Below are positions 7,379 through 16,787 of a stretch of DNA of 64,000 nucleotides, in pieces. Location of the stretch: assembly GCA_036500345.1 (NCBI GenBank), contig DASYCE010000011.1, positions 124,001-188,000 on the forward strand, written 5' to 3'. How positions within the stretch are numbered: position 1 is the stretch's first letter; every line of letters begins with the position of its first letter. The position numbers and the translations under genes are program-made. Below the pieces are notes generated by a model. The model had not been told where the DNA came from. It ran no database searches and worked only from the letters and a program-made list of their open reading frames with translations. The DNA is from Gemmatimonadales bacterium (GTDB taxonomy: Bacteria > Gemmatimonadota > Gemmatimonadetes > Gemmatimonadales > GWC2-71-9).

Positions 7379-9061
7379 TCAGCGCACGTGCATCGTGGTC
7401 ATCATCCCGGATCCGAGATGCTCTGCGATATGGCAGTGGAGCATCCAGTCGCCCGGATTCGATGCGTCGATCAAGAGGTCGACCGTCGAGCCCACCGGGA
7501 TCAGCACCGTATCCTTCCAGACGAGGTTGGCGGTGGGGACGCCGTCCCGCGCCACGACCAGCATCCGCTGGCCATGCAGGTGGATCGGATGCTGCATCGG
7601 GTGAAATGACTTGGGGTCGTTGTAGATCCGGAGCTTGATCACGTCGCCGCGCTTCACCTGCCAGTCGATGGCGTCGTTTTCCTTCCCCGTCGCATCGTCG
7701 CGGATGATCCATCGCACCTGACTCGCCGTCGAGAGCCAGTTCATGTCGGGCATCCCGTCAACCCATTCCACGGGGTGGAAATACGCCGTGTCGATGCTCA
7801 TGAACTGCACCGTGAAGAGCGGGAGCGCCGTGACGGCGACGGTGAGCGTGAGCTGCTTGTCGGGCGGCCTCGAGAAATACTGCCGGTATCGAGCGATGTC
7901 TGCTGACACCGCCGCATTGGCGCGGAGGTGGGTGAAGGACGCCGCGTAGTCCGGCGTCGCCGGCGACGAATCGACAGTGACCCACCCCAGGGTGTCGACC
8001 ACGGCCTCGAATTCTCCCTTGTAGTGATTGATCGCCTGGATCGCGTTGACCAGCGGGAATCGCCCCGGCCGGTCGAAGCGCGCTTCGATCACATAGCGCT
8101 CCGCCGGGGCGAGCACAACGCTGGCGACCGATTCCTCCCGTTCGAATCGGCTCTGATCCGACGCGACCACCTTCATCGCGACACCGGGAAATGACACGTT
8201 CCATGTGCGCGAGGAAGCAACGTCGGTGAAAAAAAATCGCACCACCTGCCCCCGCTTCACCGTCAGCGACCAGTCCGGCTCGCCGTTGACGAGCGGGATG
8301 TTCCCCACCCGGCCCATCAGCGCGAAATCCGGCGCTTCCCGGCCGAAGGGAATCAGCGTGTCGGCGTTGATCATCAGGTCGCCGAGCATCAACGACTGTT
8401 CACTGTTTGCCGGTGAGTAATAATCGGAATCGGGACTGTCGACCAGCATGCTGCCGTACAGCCCCATCGCCTGCTCGATATCCTCCCGCACGTGCGGGTG
8501 ATACCAATAGATCCCCGCATCGGGAAAGCGGACCGTGTAGGTGTAGTCACCACCCGGCGGTACCTCATGTTGCGTCAATCCCGGAACGCCGTCGTCGCGG
8601 TTGTCGAGCCGGAGCCCGTGCCAGTGCACGCTGCTCGGCAGGTCAATGTGATTGTGAAATCGTACCGTGATCGTGGCATGCTGCGCGACGCGAATCAGCG
8701 GGCCGGGTATCTGGCCGTTGAAGCCGTACATGACGAAGGCCTTGCCGCGAATGTTGCGCGACACCAGCGTCGCCGTCAGGTCGAGCGTGTCGCCATTGCG
8801 AAGGCGGACAATTGTGGTCGGGGTCGTTGCTGCGAGCATCGACCGGTCGACGCCAATCCCCGGCAGAAACGGTGCAACCGGCGGCAGCAGTCCGGCGAGA
8901 GCCGGGAGAATCATCATGCCGGCTGGCATCGGGATCGGCATCGATGCCGCGGCCCCCATCTGCATCCCCTGCATTCCAGCCATGGAGGTCGAGTCCTGCG
9001 CCTGCAACGGTCCCGCCGCGGCGGCGAATAGTCCGAGCGCGCACGCGGTGCGCCGGATCAC
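7379..9061 (-). CDS. Three-domain multicopper oxidase, exported
   Basis: A 560-residue protein with a Sec signal (residues 1-22, ending LQAQ) and a methionine-rich stretch just after it (residues 27-50, about eight Met). All four copper-ligand blocks are present: HWHG at 146-149, YWYHPH at 185-190, then HPMQHPIHLHG and HCHIAEHLGSGMM near the C-terminus, so type 1, 2 and 3 sites look complete. The family oxidises phenols, metals or amines in the periplasm with O2. The annotated GTG start overlaps the TGA of the previous gene (GTGA); the frame stays open far upstream, but that part is an out-of-frame shadow of the previous gene. It belongs to an overlapping group with the LVIVD protein and a small exported protein. 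Confidence 0.92.
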   Translation of the reverse strand: MIRRTACALGLFAAAAGPLQAQDSTSMAGMQGMQMGAAASMPIPMPAGMMILPALAGLLPPVAPFLPGIGVDRSMLAATTPTTIVRLRNGDTLDLTATLVSRNIRGKAFVMYGFNGQIPGPLIRVAQHATITVRFHNHIDLPSSVHWHGLRLDNRDDGVPGLTQHEVPPGGDYTYTVRFPDAGIYWYHPHVREDIEQAMGLYGSMLVDSPDSDYYSPANSEQSLMLGDLMINADTLIPFGREAPDFALMGRVGNIPLVNGEPDWSLTVKRGQVVRFFFTDVASSRTWNVSFPGVAMKVVASDQSRFEREESVASVVLAPAERYVIEARFDRPGRFPLVNAIQAINHYKGEFEAVVDTLGWVTVDSSPATPDYAASFTHLRANAAVSADIARYRQYFSRPPDKQLTLTVAVTALPLFTVQFMSIDTAYFHPVEWVDGMPDMNWLSTASQVRWIIRDDATGKENDAIDWQVKRGDVIKLRIYNDPKSFHPMQHPIHLHGQRMLVVARDGVPTANLVWKDTVLIPVGSTVDLLIDASNPGDWMLHCHIAEHLGSGMMTTMHVR

Positions 9062-9531
9062 TGCGAGATGCCGCGGAAGAGCGGGTGTGTCAGGAAGGTT
9101 TGCAGCCAACCACTCGGCGAGGTCCCGTGCAACACGATCGGACCGGTGTGCGTGGTCGATCCCGCCGTCGCTTCGGCGGTGATGACCAGGAGAAACTTGT
9201 TCATCGACGTCTCGCCGACCGTGGCAGTGTCGCCGGAAACCGTGCCCAGACGATGCCACTCCGTCAGGTCTGGTGAGACCTCCCAGGCCACGAGCGCGTG
9301 GTAGGGGCCGAGCGTCGCCGGGGCCGGGAGATTCGCCGCCGAGATTCGCACGTTGTACCGATGCCGGCCGTCGGCGGTCACCGCAACGCCGAACGGCGAC
9401 GCCGCGAAGACGAGACGCGCTTCGCCGTGCGCGCCCGGTGCCCTGGCGCCGGGGAGGAGGACGATGCGGTACGGTCCCTCCGGATCCCGCGACGCCAGGG
9501 CCAGCACGGCGGCGGCCAGCGCGCCGATCAT
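9058..9531 (-). CDS. Small exported protein of unknown function
   Basis: A 157-residue protein I do not recognise. It starts with a short hydrophobic segment (MIGALAAAVLALAS) that could be a signal peptide or anchor, followed by a beta-rich domain with YRIVLLPGARAP, HRYNVRISAANLP and HALVAWEVSPDL. The text GLTEWH-like 'DLTEWHRLGTV' and 'MNKFLLVITAE' suggest an immunoglobulin-like sandwich. Its ATG overlaps the stop of the LVIVD gene (ATGA), and its TGA overlaps the GTG of the oxidase gene, so the three are translationally coupled. That tight placement suggests a partner or maturation role for the oxidase. Confidence 0.78.
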   Translation of the reverse strand: MIGALAAAVLALASRDPEGPYRIVLLPGARAPGAHGEARLVFAASPFGVAVTADGRHRYNVRISAANLPAPATLGPYHALVAWEVSPDLTEWHRLGTVSGDTATVGETSMNKFLLVITAEATAGSTTHTGPIVLHGTSPSGWLQTFLTHPLFRGISQ

Positions 9532-10928
9532 TGGCGCGGCGCGTTGCCGCCGGTCGTGCCACCGCCGCCAGCCTGGGCAATGGGGCCGTGATCGTAGTCC
9601 TGCACGCTGGAGATGTTCGGCATGCCGACGCTCTTCCCGTTCCAGCCGGTGAAGCCATCCATCCGGAAGAGCCAGAGTCCGCTGCGCATGTCGCTGATCG
9701 CGATCAATCCGTCGGAGTTACGGATATCGACGCCGAACGCACCCTGCTCGACGCTCGTGGTGCTCTCCCAGTTGACGTCGGGATTGCCGCCGAACCCGTG
9801 CTCGTGGACGCAGTTGGTGCAGGTGTAGTACCAGCCGTCGGTCCTGGGATGCACCGGATCGCGGAGGTCGAAGGCGAAGAAACCATCTTCATACGCAGAG
9901 ACGAAGACGAAGGGCCAGCGGACTTCGTGATTGTGGGAGAGGTCGTGCCAGTCGGCGGTCCATGCGGAGACCGGAAGGTCGAGATTCTGGCGCTTGCCGT
10001 CCTGTCCCGCGCGCAAATCCCAGATCCGCAGCGGGGTGTACTGGTACTCGGTCTCCGTCACCGCGTAGTTGCCATCGGGCGACGGGGTGAAGGTGTGCGC
10101 GATGTCATATCCGAGACCGGTGATGGTAAAGAGCTGCACCGGATGTTCCGGATGGGTGATGTCCCAGGCAGAGTAGCCGCCGAGACCTGCGCCGTAGAAG
10201 ACGTCACGGTGCCGCGCAACGTCGTAGCCCACATAGAAGTCATGATAGCCGCCGGCCATGACCTGCTTCATCGGCGTCGGATTGTCGACCTCACCGATCA
10301 GCCAGCTGCCCGGCTCAGCGTTGCTTACGACCTTCGCGAGATCGTAGATCACCGCCTTGGTCTGGCCAACGGTGGCGAAGTAGAGAACGCGGCCGTCGGA
10401 ATGCTTGTAGGCGAAGGTGTTGTGGAAGCCGCCTGGCGCCTGCGGGTAGCGGATGCGCGCCACGACCTTGACGCTGGCAGGATCGGGCAGGCCGGTGACA
10501 TCGAAGATCACCGCGCCAAGGTCTGCGTCGGGACTTCCCTGGTTGAACTGATATGACTGCGCATAGTAGTAACGATTGCCGATCTTGAAATACTTGCCGT
10601 CCATCGCGCCGATTCCCCGGTGAAGTTCGGGGTTTTCGATGGTCCAATCCACCAGCTTCTTCGGATGCGCCGGATCCCGCACGTCATACATCTGCGCATC
10701 GAAATTCACGAAGCCCGAGACGTAGACGTATGGGCGTCCGGGATCCTGCTCCATTTCGACATCCGCGTCCTTCCAGACGCCAGGATGAGTCACCACGTGG
10801 GCGACGACGTGCACGTTCGGCGACCCGCCGGTCTTCAGGCCGGGCGTGGGAACGGTTCTCCCGGGATCCTGCCCGTGCGCTGAGGCCACCACCCCGGAGA
10901 GAATCAGCGCTGTCATTCGTGCCCGCAT
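9528..10928 (-). CDS. Exported LVIVD-repeat beta-propeller protein
   Basis: A 466-residue secreted protein (signal MRARMTALILSGVVASAHGQ). Repeated blade motifs of the form V-x-D-V-x-D-P-x-x-P-x-x-V are visible: QMYDVRDPAHPKKLVDW, VIFDVTGLPDPASVKVV, SAWDITHPEHPVQLF, FAFDLRDPVHPRTDGWY. These are LVIVD repeats, which build a beta-propeller on the cell surface or in the periplasm. A CTNCVH segment near residue 375 could bind metal. It precedes the small exported protein and the multicopper oxidase with 4-base overlaps, so a joint role on the cell surface is likely. The S15 peptidase gene ends 47 bases upstream on the same strand. Confidence 0.85.
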   Translation of the reverse strand: MRARMTALILSGVVASAHGQDPGRTVPTPGLKTGGSPNVHVVAHVVTHPGVWKDADVEMEQDPGRPYVYVSGFVNFDAQMYDVRDPAHPKKLVDWTIENPELHRGIGAMDGKYFKIGNRYYYAQSYQFNQGSPDADLGAVIFDVTGLPDPASVKVVARIRYPQAPGGFHNTFAYKHSDGRVLYFATVGQTKAVIYDLAKVVSNAEPGSWLIGEVDNPTPMKQVMAGGYHDFYVGYDVARHRDVFYGAGLGGYSAWDITHPEHPVQLFTITGLGYDIAHTFTPSPDGNYAVTETEYQYTPLRIWDLRAGQDGKRQNLDLPVSAWTADWHDLSHNHEVRWPFVFVSAYEDGFFAFDLRDPVHPRTDGWYYTCTNCVHEHGFGGNPDVNWESTTSVEQGAFGVDIRNSDGLIAISDMRSGLWLFRMDGFTGWNGKSVGMPNISSVQDYDHGPIAQAGGGGTTGGNAPRQ

Positions 10929-10975
10929 GTCGACTCCTTGAAGGGGACTACGTCAGGACCTGAAGTCACGCCAAT

Positions 10976-12937
10976 TTACTGCCCCAAAGCACGCTTGAGC
11001 GCTGATTCGCCGCCCAGAACCGGAATGGAGATCGACGTGCCATCGAGGTCGACCGTCAGCTCGGTTCCGGGCGTCGGGCGGAGGGTGAAGCCGTAATCGC
11101 TCGACAGAATCATCAGCGCAAGCTGCTGCCCCGGCTTGATGATCTGGTCGTCTGGCTGAAGCGGGAAGGTCATGGTGTAGAACTTCCCCGGCACCAGCGG
11201 CATGCCGGGGATCTTCGAGGTATAGTCGTCGCCATTCTTGAGCGACTGGTAGTTCTGCGGGTCAGCCCACCCGCGCGTGACGACCCCGATCTGGCCGGCG
11301 CTCCCGATCGGCGCCGGATCGAACGGCAGGGTCACGAGATAGACCGAGAGATTCGCCGCCGGCTTGCTCACCGCAATCTTGAGCGTCACCAGCGTGCTCC
11401 CGGACATGTGGATCGAATCCTTGAGCACCGGAAGGGCATAGAGGAGCCGGTTGGTCGACGTGCTCGCTTTCGCCATGTCGCCCGGCTTCACGTGCCAGTC
11501 ATCGACCAGCTTCTCCGCCCCCTGCTTCCCCTCGGCCTTGAGGGTCAACGCCGCGACGCCGTTGCCACCCTTTGCCGGATGGAGCGTGACCATCGCCGTG
11601 CCGGGGATCGGGTAGTCGGCGTAGAACGTCGGCGGCGCCGCGCCGCGCCCGCCGCCGGGAACGACTGCAGTCGACTGGACAATCATCGCGCGCGGCAGCG
11701 TGTCGACGCCGTTGTTGATGCCATACAGGTAGTGCGCCCACCATTTGTTCTGGATCTCCTGCGGCGGCGGCGCGCCATGACCGCCCTGGCTCATGTAGAT
11801 CTTGGCCGACGGATTGATCTTCTTGAGCGCTTCCCACATCCGGATCGTGTTGTCCGGCATGACGTTCCAGTCGTTGAATCCGTGTGCGAAAAGGACCGCG
11901 GCGTGGACGTTCTTGATCAGCAGCGTCTGGTCGCGCTCCGCCCAGAAGTTGTTGTAGTCTCCATGCTGGCGATCGGCCTGTTGCGCGAAGAGTCCGTCAC
12001 GGTAGATGCTGTCGCAGCGCGCGCGCACGCGTCCGCTGTGCACGAAGTCGTAGAGGACCTCGACGTCTTCGCCGAGATAGCCGCCGGGAGAGCGATCGAG
12101 TCCGTAGGAGCGGTAGTAGCGGTAATCAGAGGTGTTCGGCGAGATCGGGATTACCGCTTCGAGCCCCGGCACGCCGGTCACCGCGGCCGCCATCGGCAGC
12201 GCACCTTCATACGACGTCCCGTAGATCCCCACCTTGCCGTTCGACCAGCCCGCGGCACTCACTTCCTGGTTGCCGTCGAATGTGGTGTACGCCTTGGCGC
12301 GTCCGTTGAGCCAGTCGATCACGAACCTGGCGCCGTTGCGTTCGGTGGAGTCGCCGGCGGTGGGACATCCGCCGGAAAGACCGGTCCCCGCCGCCTCGAC
12401 GTTGATGGCGATCAGGCCGCGCGGCACCCACTGCGATGCGTAGCGCGCCTCGACCGGAGGATCGGCGAGGAACGGGCGATACGTCGCCGGCGTCCGCTTT
12501 GGCGGCGGCGCACCGATCTCCTGCTCGACGTTCCAGTCGGCGTCCGAGTTGCCCGGACCGATGTATGGCGACGCAAGCATGATGACCGGCAGCTTGATCC
12601 CGGCCTTCTCTGCTGCCGTGGAGCGTACGATGTCGGCATGAACCCGATCGGGCTTCCCATCGTGGTCGCTGTCGAAATTGGTCTCGACCCAGACCCGCTC
12701 CTTCACCCATTGCGTCGTGTCGGCGTATTCGGACACCGGCTGCAGCATCCCGTCGCGAACGATCGGACCGAGATGGCCCAGCGTCGTGATCGCGGAGACC
12801 GGGCGGGTGGTATCGCCGCCCCGCCCCGCACGCTGTGCCGAGAGCGGGCCGACCAGCGCAAGCGCCAGGAAGGCGGTGGCGGCCGACGTGATACAGGATT
12901 CAATCCGCAATGACAGCCGGGGATGCTCAATTGACAT
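10976..12937 (-). CDS. Exported S15 family X-Pro dipeptidyl-peptidase-type hydrolase
   Basis: A 653-residue protein with a signal peptide (MSIEHPRLSLRIESCITSAA, then TAFLALALVGPLSAQ). The alpha/beta hydrolase domain shows the nucleophile in GIYGTSYEGALP, the acid in HGFNDWNV and the histidine in GGHGAP; a C-terminal jelly-roll domain (PepX_C type) follows from about residue 450. Homologues cleave after proline or hydrolyse acyl esters and beta-lactam-like amides; cocaine esterase belongs here. The substrate is not predictable, but a periplasmic peptide-scavenging role fits. The ATG at 12937 is chosen because it starts the signal peptide; the frame is open for 55 more codons. It diverges from the peroxiredoxin gene. 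Confidence 0.9.
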   Translation of the reverse strand: MSIEHPRLSLRIESCITSAATAFLALALVGPLSAQRAGRGGDTTRPVSAITTLGHLGPIVRDGMLQPVSEYADTTQWVKERVWVETNFDSDHDGKPDRVHADIVRSTAAEKAGIKLPVIMLASPYIGPGNSDADWNVEQEIGAPPPKRTPATYRPFLADPPVEARYASQWVPRGLIAINVEAAGTGLSGGCPTAGDSTERNGARFVIDWLNGRAKAYTTFDGNQEVSAAGWSNGKVGIYGTSYEGALPMAAAVTGVPGLEAVIPISPNTSDYRYYRSYGLDRSPGGYLGEDVEVLYDFVHSGRVRARCDSIYRDGLFAQQADRQHGDYNNFWAERDQTLLIKNVHAAVLFAHGFNDWNVMPDNTIRMWEALKKINPSAKIYMSQGGHGAPPPQEIQNKWWAHYLYGINNGVDTLPRAMIVQSTAVVPGGGRGAAPPTFYADYPIPGTAMVTLHPAKGGNGVAALTLKAEGKQGAEKLVDDWHVKPGDMAKASTSTNRLLYALPVLKDSIHMSGSTLVTLKIAVSKPAANLSVYLVTLPFDPAPIGSAGQIGVVTRGWADPQNYQSLKNGDDYTSKIPGMPLVPGKFYTMTFPLQPDDQIIKPGQQLALMILSSDYGFTLRPTPGTELTVDLDGTSISIPVLGGESALKRALGQ

Positions 12938-13095
12938 GTAGTCGCTCGTGTAAAGGACAGGTCGTGGCACGGTAACGTCGGCCACAAATATGGCAGGGGC
13001 GCCGTCGGGAGGCTCGCCCCGGCGCTGCTCATGCACCGCGCCAGGAATCACGGTATACTCTCGCGCGAACACCCCAACCCATCCGGAGCCTTTCA

Positions 13096-13758
13096 GTGTC
13101 ACTGCGCATCGGCGATGCGGCGCCCGATTTCACCGCACAAACTACCGACGGCCAAATCACCTTTCATCAGTGGCTCGGCGACTCCTGGGGAATGCTCTTC
13201 TCGCACCCCAAGGATTTCACGCCGGTCTGCACCACCGAGCTCGGTGCGCTGGCACATCTGAAGCCCGAATTCGACCAGCGCGGCGTGAAGATGATCGGGC
13301 TCTCGGTCGATCCGATCGACCGCCACGTCGGGTGGTCGAAGGACATCGAAGAGACCCAGGGGCTCGCGCCGAACTATCCGATGATCGGAGACACCGACCT
13401 GCATGTCTCCAAGCTCTACGGGATGCTCTCGGGCGACGCGGGTGACAGCTGGGACGGGCGCACCGCCGTCGACAACCAGACCGTGCGGAACGTCTTCATC
13501 ATCGGGCCCGACAAGAAGATCAAGTGGATGATCGCGTATCCGATGAGCACCGGACGGAACTTCGAGGAAGTGCTCCGGTCGATCGATTCGCTGCAGCTCA
13601 CGGCGAAGCACAAGGTGTCAACGCCGGCAAACTGGCGGCAGGGCGAGGATGTGATCATCTCGGGAAACGTGAACGAAGAAGAGGCTCGCAAGACATATCC
13701 CGGCGGCTGGAAGCAGCCGAAGCCGTACATCCGGATCGTACCGCAGCCGGGCCGATAA
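13096..13758 (+). CDS. 1-Cys peroxiredoxin (Prx6 type)
   Basis: A 220-residue cytoplasmic protein. The peroxidatic cysteine is in the universal motif, here HPKDFTPVCTTELGALA (Cys about residue 45), with the supporting arginine in TVRNVFIIGPDKKI. The long C-terminal extension (YPMSTGRNFEEVLRSID, then NEEEARKTYPGGWKQPKPY) is diagnostic of the Prx6 group and no resolving cysteine is seen, so it should need an external reductant. It reduces peroxides and possibly peroxynitrite. The start codon is GTG with GGAG 8 bases upstream. The gene is followed by a strong hairpin. Confidence 0.95.
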   Translation: MSLRIGDAAPDFTAQTTDGQITFHQWLGDSWGMLFSHPKDFTPVCTTELGALAHLKPEFDQRGVKMIGLSVDPIDRHVGWSKDIEETQGLAPNYPMIGDTDLHVSKLYGMLSGDAGDSWDGRTAVDNQTVRNVFIIGPDKKIKWMIAYPMSTGRNFEEVLRSIDSLQLTAKHKVSTPANWRQGEDVIISGNVNEEEARKTYPGGWKQPKPYIRIVPQPGR

Positions 13759-13788
13759 GCCGGGCTGTTCCGGGACGCTGACCATCAG

Positions 13789-13823
13789 CGCCTTGTCATC
13801 ACCGGTACCGTGGTGGCAAGGCG
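13789..13823 (+). terminator. Hairpin after the peroxiredoxin gene
   Basis: A long stem beginning CGCCTTG and ending CAAGGCG, with inner pairing of TCACCGGTACC-type sequence, starts 31 bases after the peroxiredoxin stop. It ends in TTCGACT and has no long T-run, so termination is likely but not certain. Confidence 0.6.
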
Positions 13824-13955
13824 TTCGACTATCCGTGATCGTCTCGTGGCGCGACCGTTGCGAGACGGCCGCCGAACGCACGAATTCTCCCCGCACCTTC
13901 TGGTCGCTGCACCACGCGACACCCCGTCGCGCACGCCGACCACCTGGAGAATTCG

Positions 13956-15293
13956 ATGCGCCCTACGATGCGGTACCGCCTCGCCCTCGTCACGCTTGCG
14001 CTTGTTGTCGCCGCGTGCCAACCGGACCAGAACCCCACCGCGCCGGCCACGCCGCCGAGCCTCAGGAATGACAAGACCAGCACCGTGCCCGTCGTGGTCG
14101 GCGTCGAGGTAGTGCCGCTCCTGCCGAACGATATCCTCGCCACGATCAACGGCATCCACGTGTTCAACGGCGGATTCGGTTCGGCGATCGACCAGCCCGA
14201 AGGCGGCAACAACGACTTCTATTCGCTGACCGACCGCGGACCGAACGTCGCCGGCAACGGCACCGACAAACTCTTCGCCGTGCCCGATTTCCATCCGCAG
14301 GTTGGTCGGTTCCATCTCGAAGGGGCCACGCTGGTGCGGCAAGGTGTGATCGTGCTCAAGAATGAGTTCGGTGTTCCGATGAGCGGCCTCCCGGTGGGCG
14401 CAGCGGGGTGCGGCGCCACCGGCGAGATCCCCCGCGACATCAACGGAAATCTCCTCCCGTTCGACCCCAACGGCATCGACAGCGAAGGGCTTCGCGTCCT
14501 CGGCGATGGTTCGTTCTGGGTCTCCGATGAGTACGGTCCGTTCATGATTCACTTCTCCCGCACTGGCGTCACCCTCGAGAAGGATTCGCCGTGCAGCGGA
14601 CCGAATCCGCTCCCCGCCGTGTTGACCCATCGCCAGGCGAACAAGGGAATGGAAGGGCTCGCGGCGCTCAATGGCGGACATCTGCTGGTGGGAATCGTCC
14701 AGAACCCGCTCGACAATCCCGCCCACGCCGATGCCAAGAAGTCGCACCTGCTTCGCATCGTGATGAACGACGTGCAGCATGGCAAGACCGCGCAGTATCT
14801 CTACCCGATGGATGACCCTAGCTACGGCGCCAGCGACATCGAAGCCGTCTCGAACACGACCTTTCTCGTCGACGAGCGCGACGGCAACTTCCTCGGCGAT
14901 CCGGCAAATCCTGCAGTCCAGAAGAAGCTCTACCTGATCGATATCAGCGGTGCCACCGATATCAGCGATCCCGCCAACGGACCGAACGGCCTGATCGTCG
15001 GCGGGAAGACGATGGAGCAGATGTCCGACGCCGACCTGGTCGCCAACAAGATCGTGCCGGTGAAGAAGACGCTCGTGGTCGACATGCTCGCCTACGGCTA
15101 CACGCACGACAAGGCGGAGGGTGTCGCGTTGATCGATGGCGGGAAGACGATCGTGGTGTCGAATGACGATGACTTCGGCGTGAGCGACGACGGGCACGCC
15201 CACCTGATCCAGAAGCTGCTTCCGTCAGGTCTGGTCGATCACAATGAGGCGTGGTTCTTCCACCTGAGCAAGTCGCTCAAGTCCGATCACTGA
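13956..15293 (+). CDS. Phytase-like (esterase-like) lipoprotein
   Basis: A 445-residue exported lipoprotein (MRPTMRYRLALVTLALVVAAC; lipobox at Cys 21). The body matches the 'esterase-like activity of phytase' family: NNDFYSLTDRGPN near residues 87-99, a block with GIDSEGLRVLGDGSFWVSDEYGPF, then NKGMEGLAAL and late DKAEGVALI with NDDDFGVSDDG. These form a calcium-binding beta-propeller. Real phosphatase or phytase activity has rarely been tested in the family. It is monocistronic between two hairpins. Confidence 0.88.
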   Translation: MRPTMRYRLALVTLALVVAACQPDQNPTAPATPPSLRNDKTSTVPVVVGVEVVPLLPNDILATINGIHVFNGGFGSAIDQPEGGNNDFYSLTDRGPNVAGNGTDKLFAVPDFHPQVGRFHLEGATLVRQGVIVLKNEFGVPMSGLPVGAAGCGATGEIPRDINGNLLPFDPNGIDSEGLRVLGDGSFWVSDEYGPFMIHFSRTGVTLEKDSPCSGPNPLPAVLTHRQANKGMEGLAALNGGHLLVGIVQNPLDNPAHADAKKSHLLRIVMNDVQHGKTAQYLYPMDDPSYGASDIEAVSNTTFLVDERDGNFLGDPANPAVQKKLYLIDISGATDISDPANGPNGLIVGGKTMEQMSDADLVANKIVPVKKTLVVDMLAYGYTHDKAEGVALIDGGKTIVVSNDDDFGVSDDGHAHLIQKLLPSGLVDHNEAWFFHLSKSLKSDH

Positions 15294-15307
15294 ACGGTAC
15301 AACGGAC

Positions 15308-15339
15308 CCCGCGAGCCGGCAGTGATGCCGGTTCGCGGG
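15308..15339. terminator. Bidirectional terminator-like hairpin
   Basis: A 14-base stem (CCCGCGAGCCGGCA pairing with TGCCGGTTCGCGGG, one G-T pair, loop GTGA) fills the 48-base gap between the convergent phytase-like and membrane-protein genes. It has no T-run. Confidence 0.65.
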
Positions 15340-15341
15340 CC

Positions 15342-16787
15342 CTACCGCGACAGCCATCCCAGGTATTTCATCGAGTCGTCGAAGAAGAGCATCGTCGACA
15401 CGCGCCCCGCCCGATGTTCCGGGCCCCACGTGACGTAGCGGGAACTCCCCGCCCTTACCAGATAGAAGAGCCGAGCCGAGTCGGGGGTGCCGACGGCGGC
15501 ATTGATCGCCTGCTGCGCGTGCGAGCAGACCGGCCCGGACGACACCAGCGCCAGATCGTGCGGATCAATGCCGGAGAATCCCACGGCGCGCCGGCTGGCG
15601 CTGTCAACCGGGTTGGTGAGGAGTTCGCCAAGGCGCGCCTCGAGCCGGGCCGAGTTGGCATCGACACCAAGACACGACAACGGCTGCCGCCGGCCAAGCG
15701 CACACGCTGCCACGAGGAAGACGACGACTGCCGCGGTGAGCGTCATGTCGCGCCGGTAGGTCTCGCTGTTGGGATAGTCGATCGGCCGGAGCTTCCGTTC
15801 GACCGACGGTGCGAATCCGACGCCGACGGCGAAGAGCAGCAGCATCACCCATGAACGGATCGATTCGGCGCGCGTGTCGCCGCCAGGGCTCGCCTGTGCA
15901 GCGGCGGATGGAGTGACAGCGGCAACCGTCGAATCCGGCAATTCCGCCGCCGTCACGATCGCCAGGCGGCGCTCCGCCTCGAGCCAGAAGGTCGCCGGAA
16001 GCGCCGGCGACGCGGCGACTTCCGCAGCCATCGTGCGGATTCCGGCCGCCATCGGGGAGAGCGGCCCGAGCTTCTGGTACGCCATCGACGGCATCGGCAG
16101 CAGGTTGATCACCACGATCGCGACGAATGCGATGATCACGGCACCGATCGGTGCAGCAACGACTCCCGAATTCGGTTCGGTCCCGGTGACGAATGCGATC
16201 GCGATCCCGAACAGACCCCACCACGAGAAGAGTGCGAACCACGGCGCGTGCCCGAAGCCCATCGTCCAGATCACTCCGCTCGCGACAGTGATCAGCGCGC
16301 CGATCCAGAGGCCGCTCGCAATCCTCGTCAACAGATTGTCGTCACTCCTGTCGTGACCACGGCTGATCGCCCAGGCGATGATCGCACCGGCCGGAAGGAA
16401 CGAGGTCAGCGACGCGAGGAACGGCCTGAGGAACAACGACGCAGTGTGCGCCACGAGGTCTTCGGTCAGGAACCCGATGAAGCCGAAGCCGGTCGCCCAT
16501 GCGAGTGCCAGAATCGTCTGGCGACCGGGCGTGTCGTGATGGACCGGCGGCTCGCCACGACTCTCCCGCCGCGCGATCTCGACGTAGTGCTGCACCCAGT
16601 GCACCGCGAGGCCGATGAAAGCGGCGAGGAGGATCGTGATGGCAGCCTCGTGGTTGGTCGACCGGAACGACAGCCAGACGACCCACGCCAGCGTCGAGCC
16701 GACGCTGCCGAGCACGCCCCCGGCGAGTGCGGCGCGATACGAGGTGTATCGCGCCGTGGCATCGTCCATCCGGGTGGGCGAGGTCAT
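15342..16787 (-). CDS. Polytopic membrane protein, unknown function
   Basis: A 481-residue protein not assigned to a family. It has about seven membrane helices: pairs at roughly residues 20-60, 90-130, 150-200 and 210-240, a cytoplasmic or periplasmic stretch of about 80 residues rich in Ala, then two more helices (SWVMLLLFAVGVGFAPSV and MTLTAAVVVFLVAACALG) and a soluble C-terminal domain of about 130 residues. That last domain contains two cysteines and SSRYVTWGPEHRAG, and no known motif. The ATG at 16787 is chosen because CAGGAG lies upstream; the frame stays open over the divergent promoter region. It faces the Ser/Thr kinase gene, with which it may share regulation. Confidence 0.7.
   Translation of the reverse strand: MTSPTRMDDATARYTSYRAALAGGVLGSVGSTLAWVVWLSFRSTNHEAAITILLAAFIGLAVHWVQHYVEIARRESRGEPPVHHDTPGRQTILALAWATGFGFIGFLTEDLVAHTASLFLRPFLASLTSFLPAGAIIAWAISRGHDRSDDNLLTRIASGLWIGALITVASGVIWTMGFGHAPWFALFSWWGLFGIAIAFVTGTEPNSGVVAAPIGAVIIAFVAIVVINLLPMPSMAYQKLGPLSPMAAGIRTMAAEVAASPALPATFWLEAERRLAIVTAAELPDSTVAAVTPSAAAQASPGGDTRAESIRSWVMLLLFAVGVGFAPSVERKLRPIDYPNSETYRRDMTLTAAVVVFLVAACALGRRQPLSCLGVDANSARLEARLGELLTNPVDSASRRAVGFSGIDPHDLALVSSGPVCSHAQQAINAAVGTPDSARLFYLVRAGSSRYVTWGPEHRAGRVSTMLFFDDSMKYLGWLSR

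Noticed and set aside
9062-9658. N-terminal extension of the multicopper oxidase frame
   Set aside because: It is the out-of-frame reading of the small exported protein gene (9058-9531); the GTG at 9061 starts a signal peptide and overlaps that gene's stop.
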